A DNA stretch of 37,429 bases, from NCBI GenBank assembly GCA_030691625.1, contig JAUYDX010000051.1, forward strand, positions 1 through 37,429, written 5' to 3'. Position 1 is the stretch's first letter, and every line of letters starts with the position of its first letter. The position numbers and the translations under genes were made by a program. Shown one piece after another: positions 21,962-30,891 of this stretch. The notes under the pieces were generated by a model. It was not told where the DNA came from, searched no databases, and saw only the letters and a program-made list of their open reading frames with translations. This DNA is from Candidatus Omnitrophota bacterium (GTDB lineage Bacteria > Omnitrophota > Gorgyraeia > Gorgyraeales > Gorgyraeaceae).

Positions 21962-23101
21962 ATGAAAAAAATAAGATTAATGATCCTTGCCGGCGAGGCA
22001 TCCGGCGACCTCCAGGCAGCAAACCTCATAAAATCCCTGAAATCCATTGATCCGCGCATGGAATTCTTCGGCATGGGCGGGAAAAAGATGCAGGCCGAAG
22101 GCGCGGAGATCATATACGACATCACAGACCTTGCCATAGTGGGCTTCTTCGAGGTGGTGAAACACCTGGTTAAGTTTAAAAAAATATTCGAGAACCTGTC
22201 AGGGCTACTGGAAACAAGAAAACCAGACGCTGCAATACTCGTGGATTACCCTGGGTTTAACCTGAGATTCGCAAAGACTGCCAAAGAAAAAAATATCCCT
22301 GTCATCTACTACATAAGCCCGCAGATCTGGGCGTGGGGAGAACAAAGAATCCATGAGATTAAGAAATACGTGGATAAGATGGTGGTGATTTTCGGATTTG
22401 AGGAAACTCTTTACAAAGAGGCCGGGGTAAAAGTGAGTTTCGTAGGGCATCCGTTCTTAGACATAGTGAAACCCGTCTGGAAAAAAGAAGAGACCATTAA
22501 AACATGCCACATGAAGCACGATTCAATAAAAATAGCCCTTATGCCGGGCTCCAGAAAAAAAGAGATAGAGAAGCACTTGCCAGCCATGCTAAAGGCTTGC
22601 GAGATTATCAAAAATAAAATCCCAAACGCGGAATTCATAATCTCAAAGATCAAGGAATTAGACCAGGAACTTTATCATAAAATCATAAACAGGTCTAAGA
22701 TAAAACCTCATTCCCTGGACAATAAACCTTACGAGGTCATGGATATAGCGGACATGGTGATAGTTTCATCAGGAAGCGCGACGCTGGAAGTCGCTATCAT
22801 GGAAAAACCAATGGTGATTATCTACAAAACCTCGTTCCTAACCTGGCTACTCGCGCGAAATCTTGTCAAGATACCTGACATAGGCCTGGTAAATATAGTG
22901 GCGGGCGAAAGAATCGTGCCTGAACTTGTGCAGTTCGACGTGACTGCAAAAAATATCGCTAAAGCCGCTCTCGACATCCTGACTGACCACAAAAAAATCC
23001 ACGGGATTAAAGAAAACCTTAGAAAGGTAAAATCCAAACTCGGCGAGACAGGCGCCTCTTCCCGCGCAGCCCACGCCATCCATAAATTCCTGAATCCTTA
23101 G
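21962..23101 (+). CDS. lpxB: Lipid A disaccharide synthase
   Basis: This 379-residue GT19 enzyme joins UDP-diacylglucosamine and lipid X at the inner membrane. Signatures are LMILAGEASGDLQAANLIKS, FGMGGKKMQAEG, YYISPQIWAWGEQRI, SFVGHPFLD, ALMPGSRKKEIEKHLP and VSSGSATLEVAIMEKPMVII. Its stop (TAG, 23099-23101) overlaps the stop of the convergent gene, so no terminator fits between them. Confidence 0.97.
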   Translation: MKKIRLMILAGEASGDLQAANLIKSLKSIDPRMEFFGMGGKKMQAEGAEIIYDITDLAIVGFFEVVKHLVKFKKIFENLSGLLETRKPDAAILVDYPGFNLRFAKTAKEKNIPVIYYISPQIWAWGEQRIHEIKKYVDKMVVIFGFEETLYKEAGVKVSFVGHPFLDIVKPVWKKEETIKTCHMKHDSIKIALMPGSRKKEIEKHLPAMLKACEIIKNKIPNAEFIISKIKELDQELYHKIINRSKIKPHSLDNKPYEVMDIADMVIVSSGSATLEVAIMEKPMVIIYKTSFLTWLLARNLVKIPDIGLVNIVAGERIVPELVQFDVTAKNIAKAALDILTDHKKIHGIKENLRKVKSKLGETGASSRAAHAIHKFLNP

Positions 23102-24996
23102 ATAGAATTTCTGGTTACTGGTTTTTTTAGAAACTGGAAAAACCGTTTTATTGCAGAAGTCTCGCCTGTTATCTTTTCACTTTTTACTATAATTAATTCT
23201 CCGGGCCCATCGCTCGTCTCTATAGGAATATTATAATGCCTTATATTATTAAGCCCGCATCTCTTTAAAAACTTTTCATAATCCCTGGGCGTGAAGTCTT
23301 TGATCTTTCCTTCGGTTTCCGCATCGTAAACTATAACCAGATATCCTCCTTCTTTTAAAAATCCCGTGGCATTTAAAAGCGTGCTTTCTGTCTCTTCTTC
23401 AGTGAAAAAATGAAACGCATTTGAAATAACTATAATTTTAAACTTTTTTCTGGTTCCGTCGTTATTTTTTAATACGTCTCCGAGTCTTGGCACATATCGG
23501 AGGCCTTCAGGAAAAATACTGGCCTCTTTAAGCGAAATATCTACCTTATCCTTATAAGGCGCGAGTTTTTCTCTAGCTCCCTTGAGCATCTCTTCAGCTA
23601 AGTCTACGCCTACAACGCTCGCGGGAAAACTCCTGTCCTTAAGCGCTCCTATTTTAGTCAAAGAATCTATCTTTTCTAATAACAGCTCCAAAACAACGCC
23701 TCTGCCTGTCGCCAGATCCAGCACATCCTCTCCCCTCACTATCTCAAGCGGGACTGGATATGAATTATCTGGCCCAAAAATTCCGCTAATAGCTTCTCTC
23801 ACAGATTCTCTTTCATCAAAACTGTACACTACGCTCATATACGTCAATAATATCTGCAATTCCCTCAATGCCGGGTTTTTAATTTTTGCCCGCCTAAACT
23901 CTTCCGGGCTCTTTTTCTCTATGCTGCCTGTCCTGGATATCAAAGAACAGTTTATATTACCTCCCGCGTCTATATCATTCCAATCCCAGTAAACCAGCCA
24001 GGTATTTCCCCTGTCATCTTTGCCAGCGTGGGTTTCTGTATTATCGGTCATTGTCTCCTGCGAAGAAAGGGCCCTTCGTCCAGATGTCCTGGATTCTGTT
24101 CCCATAGGGTCTTCTAATGAGATATCTGCGACCCTGCGCCAATTTGAAGTGTTTCTCAATAATTTGAGAAGTATTTCGCTATCTGTTTCCCTTCCTGGCA
24201 AAAGGCAATATTCTACACCTGAAACCGGAAGTTCTCCTAACACCAAAACATGGCTGACCATTTTATTCGATCCTCTATAAACAGAAATTTTTCCACGCGC
24301 CCATGATATAAGGATAGCGTCTATAGAAATTCTGTAGATAGCCGGGGTTCTGATAAGTTTGTCTATAATAGCGGCTCCATAGTTTAGCTTAACGGAACGC
24401 AGCATGGATTCGGCTAATTCCAGACCGGTGATTTCTGTTTCATTCGTTGTAAAAGGGACGACTGTTGACTTCGGATCCGTATAATTATAAGCCCACTCTC
24501 GCATAATCAACATCGCATTAGTCGGCGCTTCTCTTTCCTCAAACCTGCCGGGATGCCCGACATCAGTCATTACCTTTTGACCTCTGCATAAATCTTCCAC
24601 TGCAACATGAAACTCTCCTCTAAGTATGCTACGCTCATCTGATATAAGATTATTCCTGGCCTTGCTGATAATCCCCAGCGTTAGATTATCCACATGATAC
24701 GCAAAAGGTTCTTTTCTGAGCCTCTCTATCACCCATGCTATATCCGGAAATCGCGCTTTGTCTCCAAGGTTTCTTTCTATTATCCGCCAAAGATTTTCTC
24801 TTATCTTATTTTTCTCGGTCTCCGGAGTTTCAGGATCCATAAGCCTATAATCCTCGTCAGAAACAAGCCCTGCGGCAACCTGATATCCTGGATAGGATTT
24901 AGCGCCTTTACCAAAATCCATAGGTTTTCTAAGGCCATAACTAACCCCGTCAAACAAAAATATAAAGGTTATGAGCAGCGTTATGATTTTTTTCAT
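23098..24996 (-). CDS. Exported protein with SAM-methyltransferase domain (paralogue 1)
   Basis: 632 residues. Residues 1-20 (KKIITLLITFIFLFDGVSY) form an export signal, followed directly by GLRKPMDFGKG. Residues ~30-300 match no family I know. A module with GNTWLVYWDWN (330-340) precedes a class I methyltransferase domain: motif I VLDLATGRGV (425-434), then VVGVDLAEEMLKGAREKL, IIVISNAFHFF and GGYLVIVYDAE. The module plus methyltransferase is shared with 25092-27011. Exporting a SAM-dependent enzyme is odd, since SAM is cytoplasmic. A short hairpin (24999-25014) abuts the ATG and there is no Shine-Dalgarno. Confidence 0.7.
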   Translation of the reverse strand: MKKIITLLITFIFLFDGVSYGLRKPMDFGKGAKSYPGYQVAAGLVSDEDYRLMDPETPETEKNKIRENLWRIIERNLGDKARFPDIAWVIERLRKEPFAYHVDNLTLGIISKARNNLISDERSILRGEFHVAVEDLCRGQKVMTDVGHPGRFEEREAPTNAMLIMREWAYNYTDPKSTVVPFTTNETEITGLELAESMLRSVKLNYGAAIIDKLIRTPAIYRISIDAILISWARGKISVYRGSNKMVSHVLVLGELPVSGVEYCLLPGRETDSEILLKLLRNTSNWRRVADISLEDPMGTESRTSGRRALSSQETMTDNTETHAGKDDRGNTWLVYWDWNDIDAGGNINCSLISRTGSIEKKSPEEFRRAKIKNPALRELQILLTYMSVVYSFDERESVREAISGIFGPDNSYPVPLEIVRGEDVLDLATGRGVVLELLLEKIDSLTKIGALKDRSFPASVVGVDLAEEMLKGAREKLAPYKDKVDISLKEASIFPEGLRYVPRLGDVLKNNDGTRKKFKIIVISNAFHFFTEEETESTLLNATGFLKEGGYLVIVYDAETEGKIKDFTPRDYEKFLKRCGLNNIRHYNIPIETSDGPGELIIVKSEKITGETSAIKRFFQFLKKPVTRNSI

Positions 24997-24998
24997 AA

Positions 24999-25083
24999 GG
25001 TATTTTGCAATACCCAGGGCCTATAATCCACAGGACAGCTTAACCTTAGGGAGGTATGCGCTATCCATGTGGATATACAGGCC
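24999..25083. promoter_or_regulatory. Structured intergenic DNA ahead of methyltransferase paralogue 1
   Basis: A small hairpin GGTATT-TTGC-AATACC (24999-25014) touches the start codon region. Next to it is a long imperfect hairpin (25018-25083): GGCCT/AGGCC, ATCCACA/TGTGGAT and GGACAGC/GCTATCC with one C-A mismatch, closing a ~20-base loop. It could be an RNA leader element of the downstream gene or a palindromic repeat. No clear promoter is seen. Confidence 0.45.
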
Positions 25084-25091
25084 TGAGTTAT

Positions 25092-27011
25092 CTAAATGTC
25101 AGAGGCACGGGGGAGGCCATCAAAAAGAGTTCTAACTTTCATCTTGGTTTCCAATAACTGCCGCAACGACACATGCCTGGCAGTATAATATTCTGCAGGC
25201 GGTATGGCATCTTCTTTAGCCATCCATTTGATTAAATCCTCTCTTATCCTGCCCTGTTCATCTACCGGGATTATTGGCAGGTCTCCCACAGCCATGCCTA
25301 AGATATTAATAGTCCCGAATAAAAGTTCTTTCCTCTCTTGGCCAATTCTTTTCCAAAAAAACCCGCCCTGAGCTGCCCATTCAAGAGGAGAATCGCCGCC
25401 TATATCTTTTCTTTCCTGGCCTTTTCCTTCTATCTCTATTTGTTCTACATGCGCATGCGGCCCAGCTCTTCCAGTAAGATAATCTACATAGTGATATTTA
25501 AATAACCTCCCAGATCTTTCTGTCCTTTCTTTCTTCTCGTCAAATTGCGTTTTAAGCTCATCCATCCATTTAATTAATTGCTGATAACCTTCGTGGTCTA
25601 CATTTCCGTAAAGCTTAATGGCATGTCTCAAAATATAACTTTGAACAAAGTGCAAATTCCTATTGCAGCCGTTTTGGCAAAATTCGATAAATCTCTTATA
25701 AGAACTGTTTATATCGAGCTCTTTAATGTTTACATCTGGATGCGGATAATCTAAAAAAAGTTTGCGCCTTTTTAACCATGTATTTATTAACAAGTTGCCT
25801 ATCCTGTCGTCATCTAAATTTTTTATTTTAAGCATTTTGACAACATCATCCAGTCTTATCTGCCTCCTTCCTGCAACTATTATGTGGGTATTTGTTACAG
25901 TCTCAAGTTCGCTTATTTCGTAATCCTCATCTGTTTCTACAGCTCCTATATAGTGCCTTACGTCTTCCAAGTTCAATTCTCTGAAAACGCGCTTGTAATC
26001 TTCCGGTTTATATCTTTTAAAACGCTCCTGATCTTCAGTTAAGGTATCATAAACGATAACCAGATATCCTCCTATTTCTAAAAATTGCAGGGCGTTTGAT
26101 AATAAACCTTCTGTTTCTTTTTCGTTAAAGAAGCAGATAGCGTTGGCGATAATAATGACATCGAACTTCATTAAAGCACCGTCTTTCTCTCTTAATAAAT
26201 CTTTTAGGCGGGGTATGTCCTGCTTTCCTTCTTCTAAAAAGCTTCCCTGCAAAAACTCGATGTCCACCTTTCCCTTATATTGTTCTAAGTTAGCTTTTGC
26301 TCTATTGAGCATCTCGGAAGAGATGTCCAGACATATAATCTTTTCAGGGAATTCCACATTCTCCCCTGCGTTCTTCTTCTTGGCAATCTCATCCAGTAAT
26401 GTTTTAGGTACTATACCCCTTCCTGTTGCCAGGTCTAATATTTTACGTTCGCTCGTTGCCTCTAACGACACTGCTGGTTTTGAATTCGGGCCATACGCTT
26501 CAGGAATAAAAATATGCCTTATAGCCAATCTTGCTTCCGGCCGCTCATCAATATTATAGTCATTTCTTTTCCCACGCAAATTATATAATTTTTCTATCTG
26601 CAATTCTTTTGAAACCTCATTATCGAAGACCGCGGATGAAAATCTATTGTCATTAGCATTAGTAATGTTTCCTGCGCGATCTATTAAAACATATTTTGTT
26701 TGGCCGTCTTGTTCATAAACTACCCATGCATTTCCCTGTATGTCCTGATCCCAATAAATGCCTTTTGACCTCATAGAATCCAGTTCTTCTTCGCCTAGGT
26801 ATTTTTCTGCTTCCTCTAAAGTATTCGCCTCTTTTATAAATCTAGCTGCTATGTTAATAAACATCATAGCCTTGTGCTCAGTTGAATCACTGCTGTTTCC
26901 AAAAGAAAGGCCGGGCCTTAAACCGTTTGCCTGCACAATGCGTTCAGAGGAATACGCGAGGTTTTGGCACATCAATATAGAAATTGTAACTGTAATTATA
27001 AGTTTTTTCAT
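25092..27011 (-). CDS. Exported protein with SAM-methyltransferase domain (paralogue 2)
   Basis: 639 residues from ATG at 27011 (a TTG at 27017 is also in frame). The signal KKLIITVTISILMCQNLAYS is followed by NGLRPGLSFGNS, matching the GLR-P-FG stretch of the neighbour. Residues ~85-125 (GNAWVVYEQDGQTKYVLIDR) match the neighbour's pre-methyltransferase module. Motif I ILDLATGRGI lies near 193, then ICLDISSEMLNRAKANLEQY, VIIIANAICFF and GGYLVIVYDT. A ~280-residue C-terminal region (residues ~360-640) is unique, rich in charged and aromatic residues, and unrecognised. No Shine-Dalgarno; a terminator-like hairpin lies in the leader. Confidence 0.7.
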   Translation of the reverse strand: MKKLIITVTISILMCQNLAYSSERIVQANGLRPGLSFGNSSDSTEHKAMMFINIAARFIKEANTLEEAEKYLGEEELDSMRSKGIYWDQDIQGNAWVVYEQDGQTKYVLIDRAGNITNANDNRFSSAVFDNEVSKELQIEKLYNLRGKRNDYNIDERPEARLAIRHIFIPEAYGPNSKPAVSLEATSERKILDLATGRGIVPKTLLDEIAKKKNAGENVEFPEKIICLDISSEMLNRAKANLEQYKGKVDIEFLQGSFLEEGKQDIPRLKDLLREKDGALMKFDVIIIANAICFFNEKETEGLLSNALQFLEIGGYLVIVYDTLTEDQERFKRYKPEDYKRVFRELNLEDVRHYIGAVETDEDYEISELETVTNTHIIVAGRRQIRLDDVVKMLKIKNLDDDRIGNLLINTWLKRRKLFLDYPHPDVNIKELDINSSYKRFIEFCQNGCNRNLHFVQSYILRHAIKLYGNVDHEGYQQLIKWMDELKTQFDEKKERTERSGRLFKYHYVDYLTGRAGPHAHVEQIEIEGKGQERKDIGGDSPLEWAAQGGFFWKRIGQERKELLFGTINILGMAVGDLPIIPVDEQGRIREDLIKWMAKEDAIPPAEYYTARHVSLRQLLETKMKVRTLFDGLPRASDI

Positions 27012-27019
27012 ATGCAAAT

Positions 27020-27074
27020 AAAAAACCAGGCATAACTTTAATGTTAATACCTGGTTATATAAAAATACCTGGTT
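27020..27074 (-). promoter_or_regulatory. Leader hairpin with U-run just before the start codon (attenuator-like)
   Basis: On the minus strand CCTGGTT pairs with upstream AACCAGG (27024-27030 with 27050-27056), extended by TAAC/GTTA (27033-27036 with 27043-27046), and is followed by T6 nine bases before the ATG. A second AACCAGGTATT copy (27064-27074) could compete for the same partner. This layout fits a conditional terminator. Confidence 0.45.
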
Positions 27075-27117
27075 TCCTCCCTAAGGTTATTTAAATACTT
27101 TTATAATTTACATAATT

Positions 27118-27146
27118 AGTATACCAGATAACATAACTTTTGTCAA
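27118..27146 (-). promoter_or_regulatory. Promoter of methyltransferase paralogue 2
   Basis: Consensus-like sigma70 promoter on the minus strand: TTGACA (27141-27146), 17-base spacer, TATACT (27118-27123). The transcript would carry a ~100-base leader before the ATG at 27011. Confidence 0.75.
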
Positions 27147-27155
27147 TATAATAGG

Positions 27156-28577
27156 TTAAATTTTATTAAGGAAGGATAACTGGTTTTCGAGGTTGAATTT
27201 ACCTATGCCCTGCTCAGGCAAAACCGGGTATTTCCCTGTAAAACAGGATACGCAGAATTTGTTCTTTGGAAGGGGCATTGCCTTGTAAAGGCCGGCTAAA
27301 CTCAGATACGCAAGGCTATCAAGTCCTATAAACCTGCGGATTTCTTCCACTGTATGAGAAGAGGCTATTAACTCTTCTTTTGTCGGGAAATCTATGCCAT
27401 AATAACACGGGGATATATGCTGTGGGCAGCTGACTCTCATATGGATCTCTTTTGCGCCTGCTTCTCTTAAGGTTCGGATCCTGGCCTTGGAAGTGGTACC
27501 GCGCACAATAGAATCCTCTATAACAACAAGTTTTTTGCCTTTTACAACCTCTTTTATAGGATTTAACTTCACCCTTACTGACAAATCCCTTATTTGCTGG
27601 CTAGGCTGGATAAAGGTCCTTCCGATATAATGGTTCCTTATCATACCCATATCCAAAGGTATGCCTGATTGTTCTGAATAACCAACAGCTGCTGAAGACC
27701 CTGAGTCTGGAATCGCTATTACCAGGTCTGCCTTACAAGGAGCTTCTTTTGCAAGCTCTGCGCCAAGCCGTTTTCTGGCAAGGTGAACGTTATGGCCGTA
27801 GATATTAGAGTCAGGCCTTGAAAAATAAATATATTCAAAAATACAGAAAGAGGACTTTGCAGCCTTTTCTGTTATACGCGCTGATTTCAGCCCTTTTTCA
27901 GTTATAAAAAGTATCTCGCCAGGCTCTATGTCTCTTATGAATTCAACGTGTATTAGATCAAACGCGCAGGTTTCAGAAGCAATGACATACGCCCCGTCTA
28001 ATTTACCCAGAGAAAGCGGCCTGAAACCTCTTTTATCTCTCACTGCTATAATCCCGTCTTCCACCAGAAGCGCCATTGAAAACGCGCCTTCCAGCTGGGA
28101 TATGCCATCCATGATCCTTTCCTTAAAATCTTTTTTCTTTGAGTGGGCTATCGCGTGGATAACGATCTCGCTGTCCATGCTGGACTGGAATATGGCTCCG
28201 TCTTTTTCCAGTTTCTTTCTTAGGGTCAGGGCGTTTACAAGATTTCCGTTATGCGCCACAGCCATGTGGCCTGACAGGGTTTCCACCAGAAACGGCTGGG
28301 CGTTTTTTATATTTGAAGATCCTGTGGTGGAATATCTGGTGTGGCCTACGGCGATATTGCCGGTGAGTTTCGCAATCTCTTCTTCGTTAAAAACCTCTGA
28401 CACAAGACCCATGCCCTTATGCTCTCTTACAAGCCTTCCGTCAGAAGTGATAATGCCTGCTGATTCCTGGCCTCTGTGCTGAAGCGCATAGAGCCCGAGA
28501 TATGTAAGCCTCGCAGCATCTTTGTGGCCGAATATTCCGAACACCCCGCACTTGTCTTTTAAATATTCATTGATCAT
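27156..28577 (-). CDS. purF: Amidophosphoribosyltransferase (active-type)
   Basis: 473 residues. First committed step of purine synthesis: PRPP and glutamine to phosphoribosylamine. A 9-residue propeptide precedes the nucleophile Cys10 (KDKCGVFGIFG). ALQHRGQESAG and VAHNGNLVNA belong to the glutaminase half, and VVIEDSIVRGTTS (351-363) is the PRPP loop. Cys245, Cys391, Cys442 and Cys445 match the four 4Fe-4S ligands of the Bacillus-type enzyme. It follows guaA after one base (TAA-A-ATG). Confidence 0.96.
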   Translation of the reverse strand: MINEYLKDKCGVFGIFGHKDAARLTYLGLYALQHRGQESAGIITSDGRLVREHKGMGLVSEVFNEEEIAKLTGNIAVGHTRYSTTGSSNIKNAQPFLVETLSGHMAVAHNGNLVNALTLRKKLEKDGAIFQSSMDSEIVIHAIAHSKKKDFKERIMDGISQLEGAFSMALLVEDGIIAVRDKRGFRPLSLGKLDGAYVIASETCAFDLIHVEFIRDIEPGEILFITEKGLKSARITEKAAKSSFCIFEYIYFSRPDSNIYGHNVHLARKRLGAELAKEAPCKADLVIAIPDSGSSAAVGYSEQSGIPLDMGMIRNHYIGRTFIQPSQQIRDLSVRVKLNPIKEVVKGKKLVVIEDSIVRGTTSKARIRTLREAGAKEIHMRVSCPQHISPCYYGIDFPTKEELIASSHTVEEIRRFIGLDSLAYLSLAGLYKAMPLPKNKFCVSCFTGKYPVLPEQGIGKFNLENQLSFLNKI

Positions 28578-28578
28578 T

Positions 28579-30120
28579 TTATTCCCATTCTATGGTAGCT
28601 GGAGGCTTGGAGCTGATGTCGTAGGCTACCCGGTTTACGCCTTTTACCTCGTTTATAATCCTGTTCGAGATCCTTCCTAAAATATCATACGGGACTTTTG
28701 CCCAGTCAGCTGTCATGGCATCCTGGCTGGTTACAATCCTTAAAGCCACAACATTCTCATACGTCCTTTCGTCTCCCATGACTCCCACGCTTTTTACAGG
28801 TAAAAGTACCGCGAACGACTGCCATATATTTCTGTATCCTTCGTATTTTTCCATCTCCTCTTGCACTATTAAATCCGCGTTTCTCAATATCTCAAGTCTT
28901 TCTTTTGTGACATCCCCTATTATCCTCACTGCCAGGCCTGGGCCTGGAAAAGGCTGTCTATGGATCATCCTTTCAGGAAGGCCTAGTTCTTCCCCAAGCA
29001 ACCTTACCTCATCTTTAAAAAGATCCCTCAATGGCTCCACGAGTTTCAGATTCATCTTCTTGGGAAGCCCGCCTACATTATGGTGTGTTTTTATTGTAGC
29101 AGACGGCCCGCCTTTAGCGGATACGCTTTCAATCACATCAGGATAGAGCGTGCCCTGCCCCAGGAATTTCACATTGCCTAATTTTTTTGAGCCTTCCTCA
29201 AAGACCTTTATGAATTCAGCGCCTATGATCTTACGTTTTTTTTCCGGGTCCACGACTCCGTTTAATTTTTTCAAAAATCTGTTTTCAGCCCTTGCCACGT
29301 GCAGATTCACGTGAAAATGCTTCTTGAACATCCTTTCAACATATTCTCTTTCGTATTTGCGCAATAAGCCGTTATCCACGAAAATACAGTGCAGATTCTC
29401 GCCTATTGCCCTGTGCAGAAGCACACCCGCAACGCTGGAATCTACCCCGCCGCTCAAGCCCAGTACTACCTTATTATTCCCTACCTTCTGTTTTATTTCA
29501 TTAATGGAGTTTTTTATAAACGAGTGCATTGTCCATGTGGGCTTTAATCCGCAGATATTATAAAGAAAATTCTTAAAGACCTGCATGCCCTTGGGTGTAT
29601 GTATAACTTCAGGGTGGAACTGGACCCCGTATATCTTTCTCTCAAGATGCGCCATGCTGGCAATGTGGCTATTCTTAGTGTGCGCCAGTATTCTAAAGCC
29701 TCTCGGCATTTCCTGGACCTTGTCGCCATGGCTCATCCAGACCCTTTCTCTATTACGGAAACCCGAGAAGAATTTCTCTTTTCTATTTAAGACCAGCTCA
29801 GCGTATCCGTATTCGCGCTTTTTGCTTCTCCCAACCTTGCCGCCAAGCGCGTAAGCTGTGAACTGCATACCGTAACAGATCCCAAGAATAGGCACGCCAA
29901 GTTTAAAGATCCTGGGGTCTGCTTTTGGAGAACCTTTTATTGCAACACTCGCAGGTCCGCCTGTCATTATTATTGCCTTTGGATTATATGACTTTATCTT
30001 TTCTATAGGCGTATTGTAAGGGATGAGGACAGAATACACCTTGCACTCTCTCACGCGTCTAGCAATGAGCTGGTTATACTGTGACCCAAAATCAAGTATT
30101 ACTACAGTGTCTTTTTTCAT
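28579..30120 (-). CDS. guaA: GMP synthase (glutamine-hydrolysing)
   Basis: 513 residues, normal length. The N-terminal glutaminase has ILGICYGMQ (Cys nucleophile) and [12 protein letters not shown] (His, Glu). The ATP pyrophosphatase shows [20 protein letters not shown]. The dimerisation domain ends in the family signature [13 protein letters not shown]. It converts XMP to GMP. It is immediately upstream of purF, making a purine pair. Confidence 0.98.
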   Translation of the reverse strand: MKKDTVVILDFGSQYNQLIARRVRECKVYSVLIPYNTPIEKIKSYNPKAIIMTGGPASVAIKGSPKADPRIFKLGVPILGICYGMQFTAYALGGKVGRSKKREYGYAELVLNRKEKFFSGFRNRERVWMSHGDKVQEMPRGFRILAHTKNSHIASMAHLERKIYGVQFHPEVIHTPKGMQVFKNFLYNICGLKPTWTMHSFIKNSINEIKQKVGNNKVVLGLSGGVDSSVAGVLLHRAIGENLHCIFVDNGLLRKYEREYVERMFKKHFHVNLHVARAENRFLKKLNGVVDPEKKRKIIGAEFIKVFEEGSKKLGNVKFLGQGTLYPDVIESVSAKGGPSATIKTHHNVGGLPKKMNLKLVEPLRDLFKDEVRLLGEELGLPERMIHRQPFPGPGLAVRIIGDVTKERLEILRNADLIVQEEMEKYEGYRNIWQSFAVLLPVKSVGVMGDERTYENVVALRIVTSQDAMTADWAKVPYDILGRISNRIINEVKGVNRVAYDISSKPPATIEWE

Positions 30121-30138
30121 ATCTCCTATCTTATTCCC

Positions 30139-30181
30139 AACAACTTTACACTTAAGACAATGTTACAAGTGTCAAGTTGTT
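30139..30181. repeat. Palindromic repeat family 2, copy b (inverted orientation)
   Basis: Arms AACAACTTTACACTT and AAGTGTCAAGTTGTT with one mismatch and a 13-base loop. Relative to 12682-12726 it is turned around: the mismatched base pair is swapped and the loop is the complement (ACAATGTT). It supplies the last codons and stop (TGA, 30172-30174) of the QueG-like gene. Confidence 0.8.
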
Positions 30182-30843
30182 TGGATTTTGCCTTTGCAGG
30201 CCTTGACGCAAACCCCGCAGATGAATTGGTCCACTAAGCGCTTGTCCCTGAATTCTTTTAATTTCTCAAAACACTTTATATGATCAAAATCCTCTTTTTT
30301 CTCTTTTATCGCTCCTGCCGGGCAGACAGTTATGCAAGCCCTGCATTTCCCGCAAGAACTTTTCAGTTTTTTATCAGGCTCTAACGGCATATTGGTAAGG
30401 ATAGTCACGAGCCTGAATCTGGACCCTATGTCAGGGTTTACTAAAAGATTATTTCTTCCTATAAAACCAAGGCCGGACAACTCTCCTATTTTCTTATGGG
30501 AAAGATGGGCTGTCTGCTTTTCCCAGTCAATTATCTGGGACGCAGGCGCTGGTAATGCCCTATAACCTTTATCTTGTATAAAATTTGAAACCTTAAAAGC
30601 GATCTGATCTAATAAAGCGTTTGCCTGCCTGTAATGATGAAAGTATATCTTGGTAGGAAAGGATGTTATGTCCTCTAATATACCATCAGAAAGCCTCAAG
30701 CCTAGGGATATAGTATAATCCAAATCCCTTAAAGTTTCATCAGAAAAAAGAAACTCTTTTTTTATGCCTCTAACCAATGCCACACCGAAAAGCGAGATGC
30801 CTAAATCCTGCGCAAACTGTTTTAATTCATCTCTCAACTGCAT
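30172..30843 (-). CDS. Short QueG-like iron-sulfur protein
   Basis: 223 residues from ATG at 30843 (AAGG upstream; a TTG at 30858 is the longer option). It has the epoxyqueuosine reductase layout: RALPAPASQIIDWEKQ and GELSGLGFIGRNNLLVNPDI (cobalamin-binding region), then CGKCRACITVCP and CGVCVKACKGKI with Cys sets for two 4Fe-4S clusters. It is far shorter than QueG (~380 residues) and lacks the C-terminal HEAT region. It may be a minimal reductase or a related Fe-S protein. It lies between mnmG and guaA. The C-terminal residues QTT come from a palindrome. Confidence 0.7.
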   Translation of the reverse strand: MQLRDELKQFAQDLGISLFGVALVRGIKKEFLFSDETLRDLDYTISLGLRLSDGILEDITSFPTKIYFHHYRQANALLDQIAFKVSNFIQDKGYRALPAPASQIIDWEKQTAHLSHKKIGELSGLGFIGRNNLLVNPDIGSRFRLVTILTNMPLEPDKKLKSSCGKCRACITVCPAGAIKEKKEDFDHIKCFEKLKEFRDKRLVDQFICGVCVKACKGKIQTT

Positions 30844-30856
30844 ATCTAACCTTGTC

Positions 30857-30891
30857 AACTTCGTAAGTTGCCTACGGCAACTTACGAAGTT
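30857..30891. repeat. Palindromic repeat family 1, diverged copy c
   Basis: Arms AACTTCGTAAGTTGCC and their complement around loop TAC. Relative to copies a and b, paired C/G changes to T/A keep the stem intact. On the plus strand it is followed by T6. It encodes the last residues (LRKLP) of MnmG, whose TAG stop is in the loop. Confidence 0.75.

Noticed and set aside
25043-27086. 14-base inverted match TAACCTTAGGGAGG on both sides of methyltransferase paralogue 2, as transposon ends
   Set aside because: A match this short is expected a few times by chance in 37 kb on both strands, and there is no target duplication or transposase.
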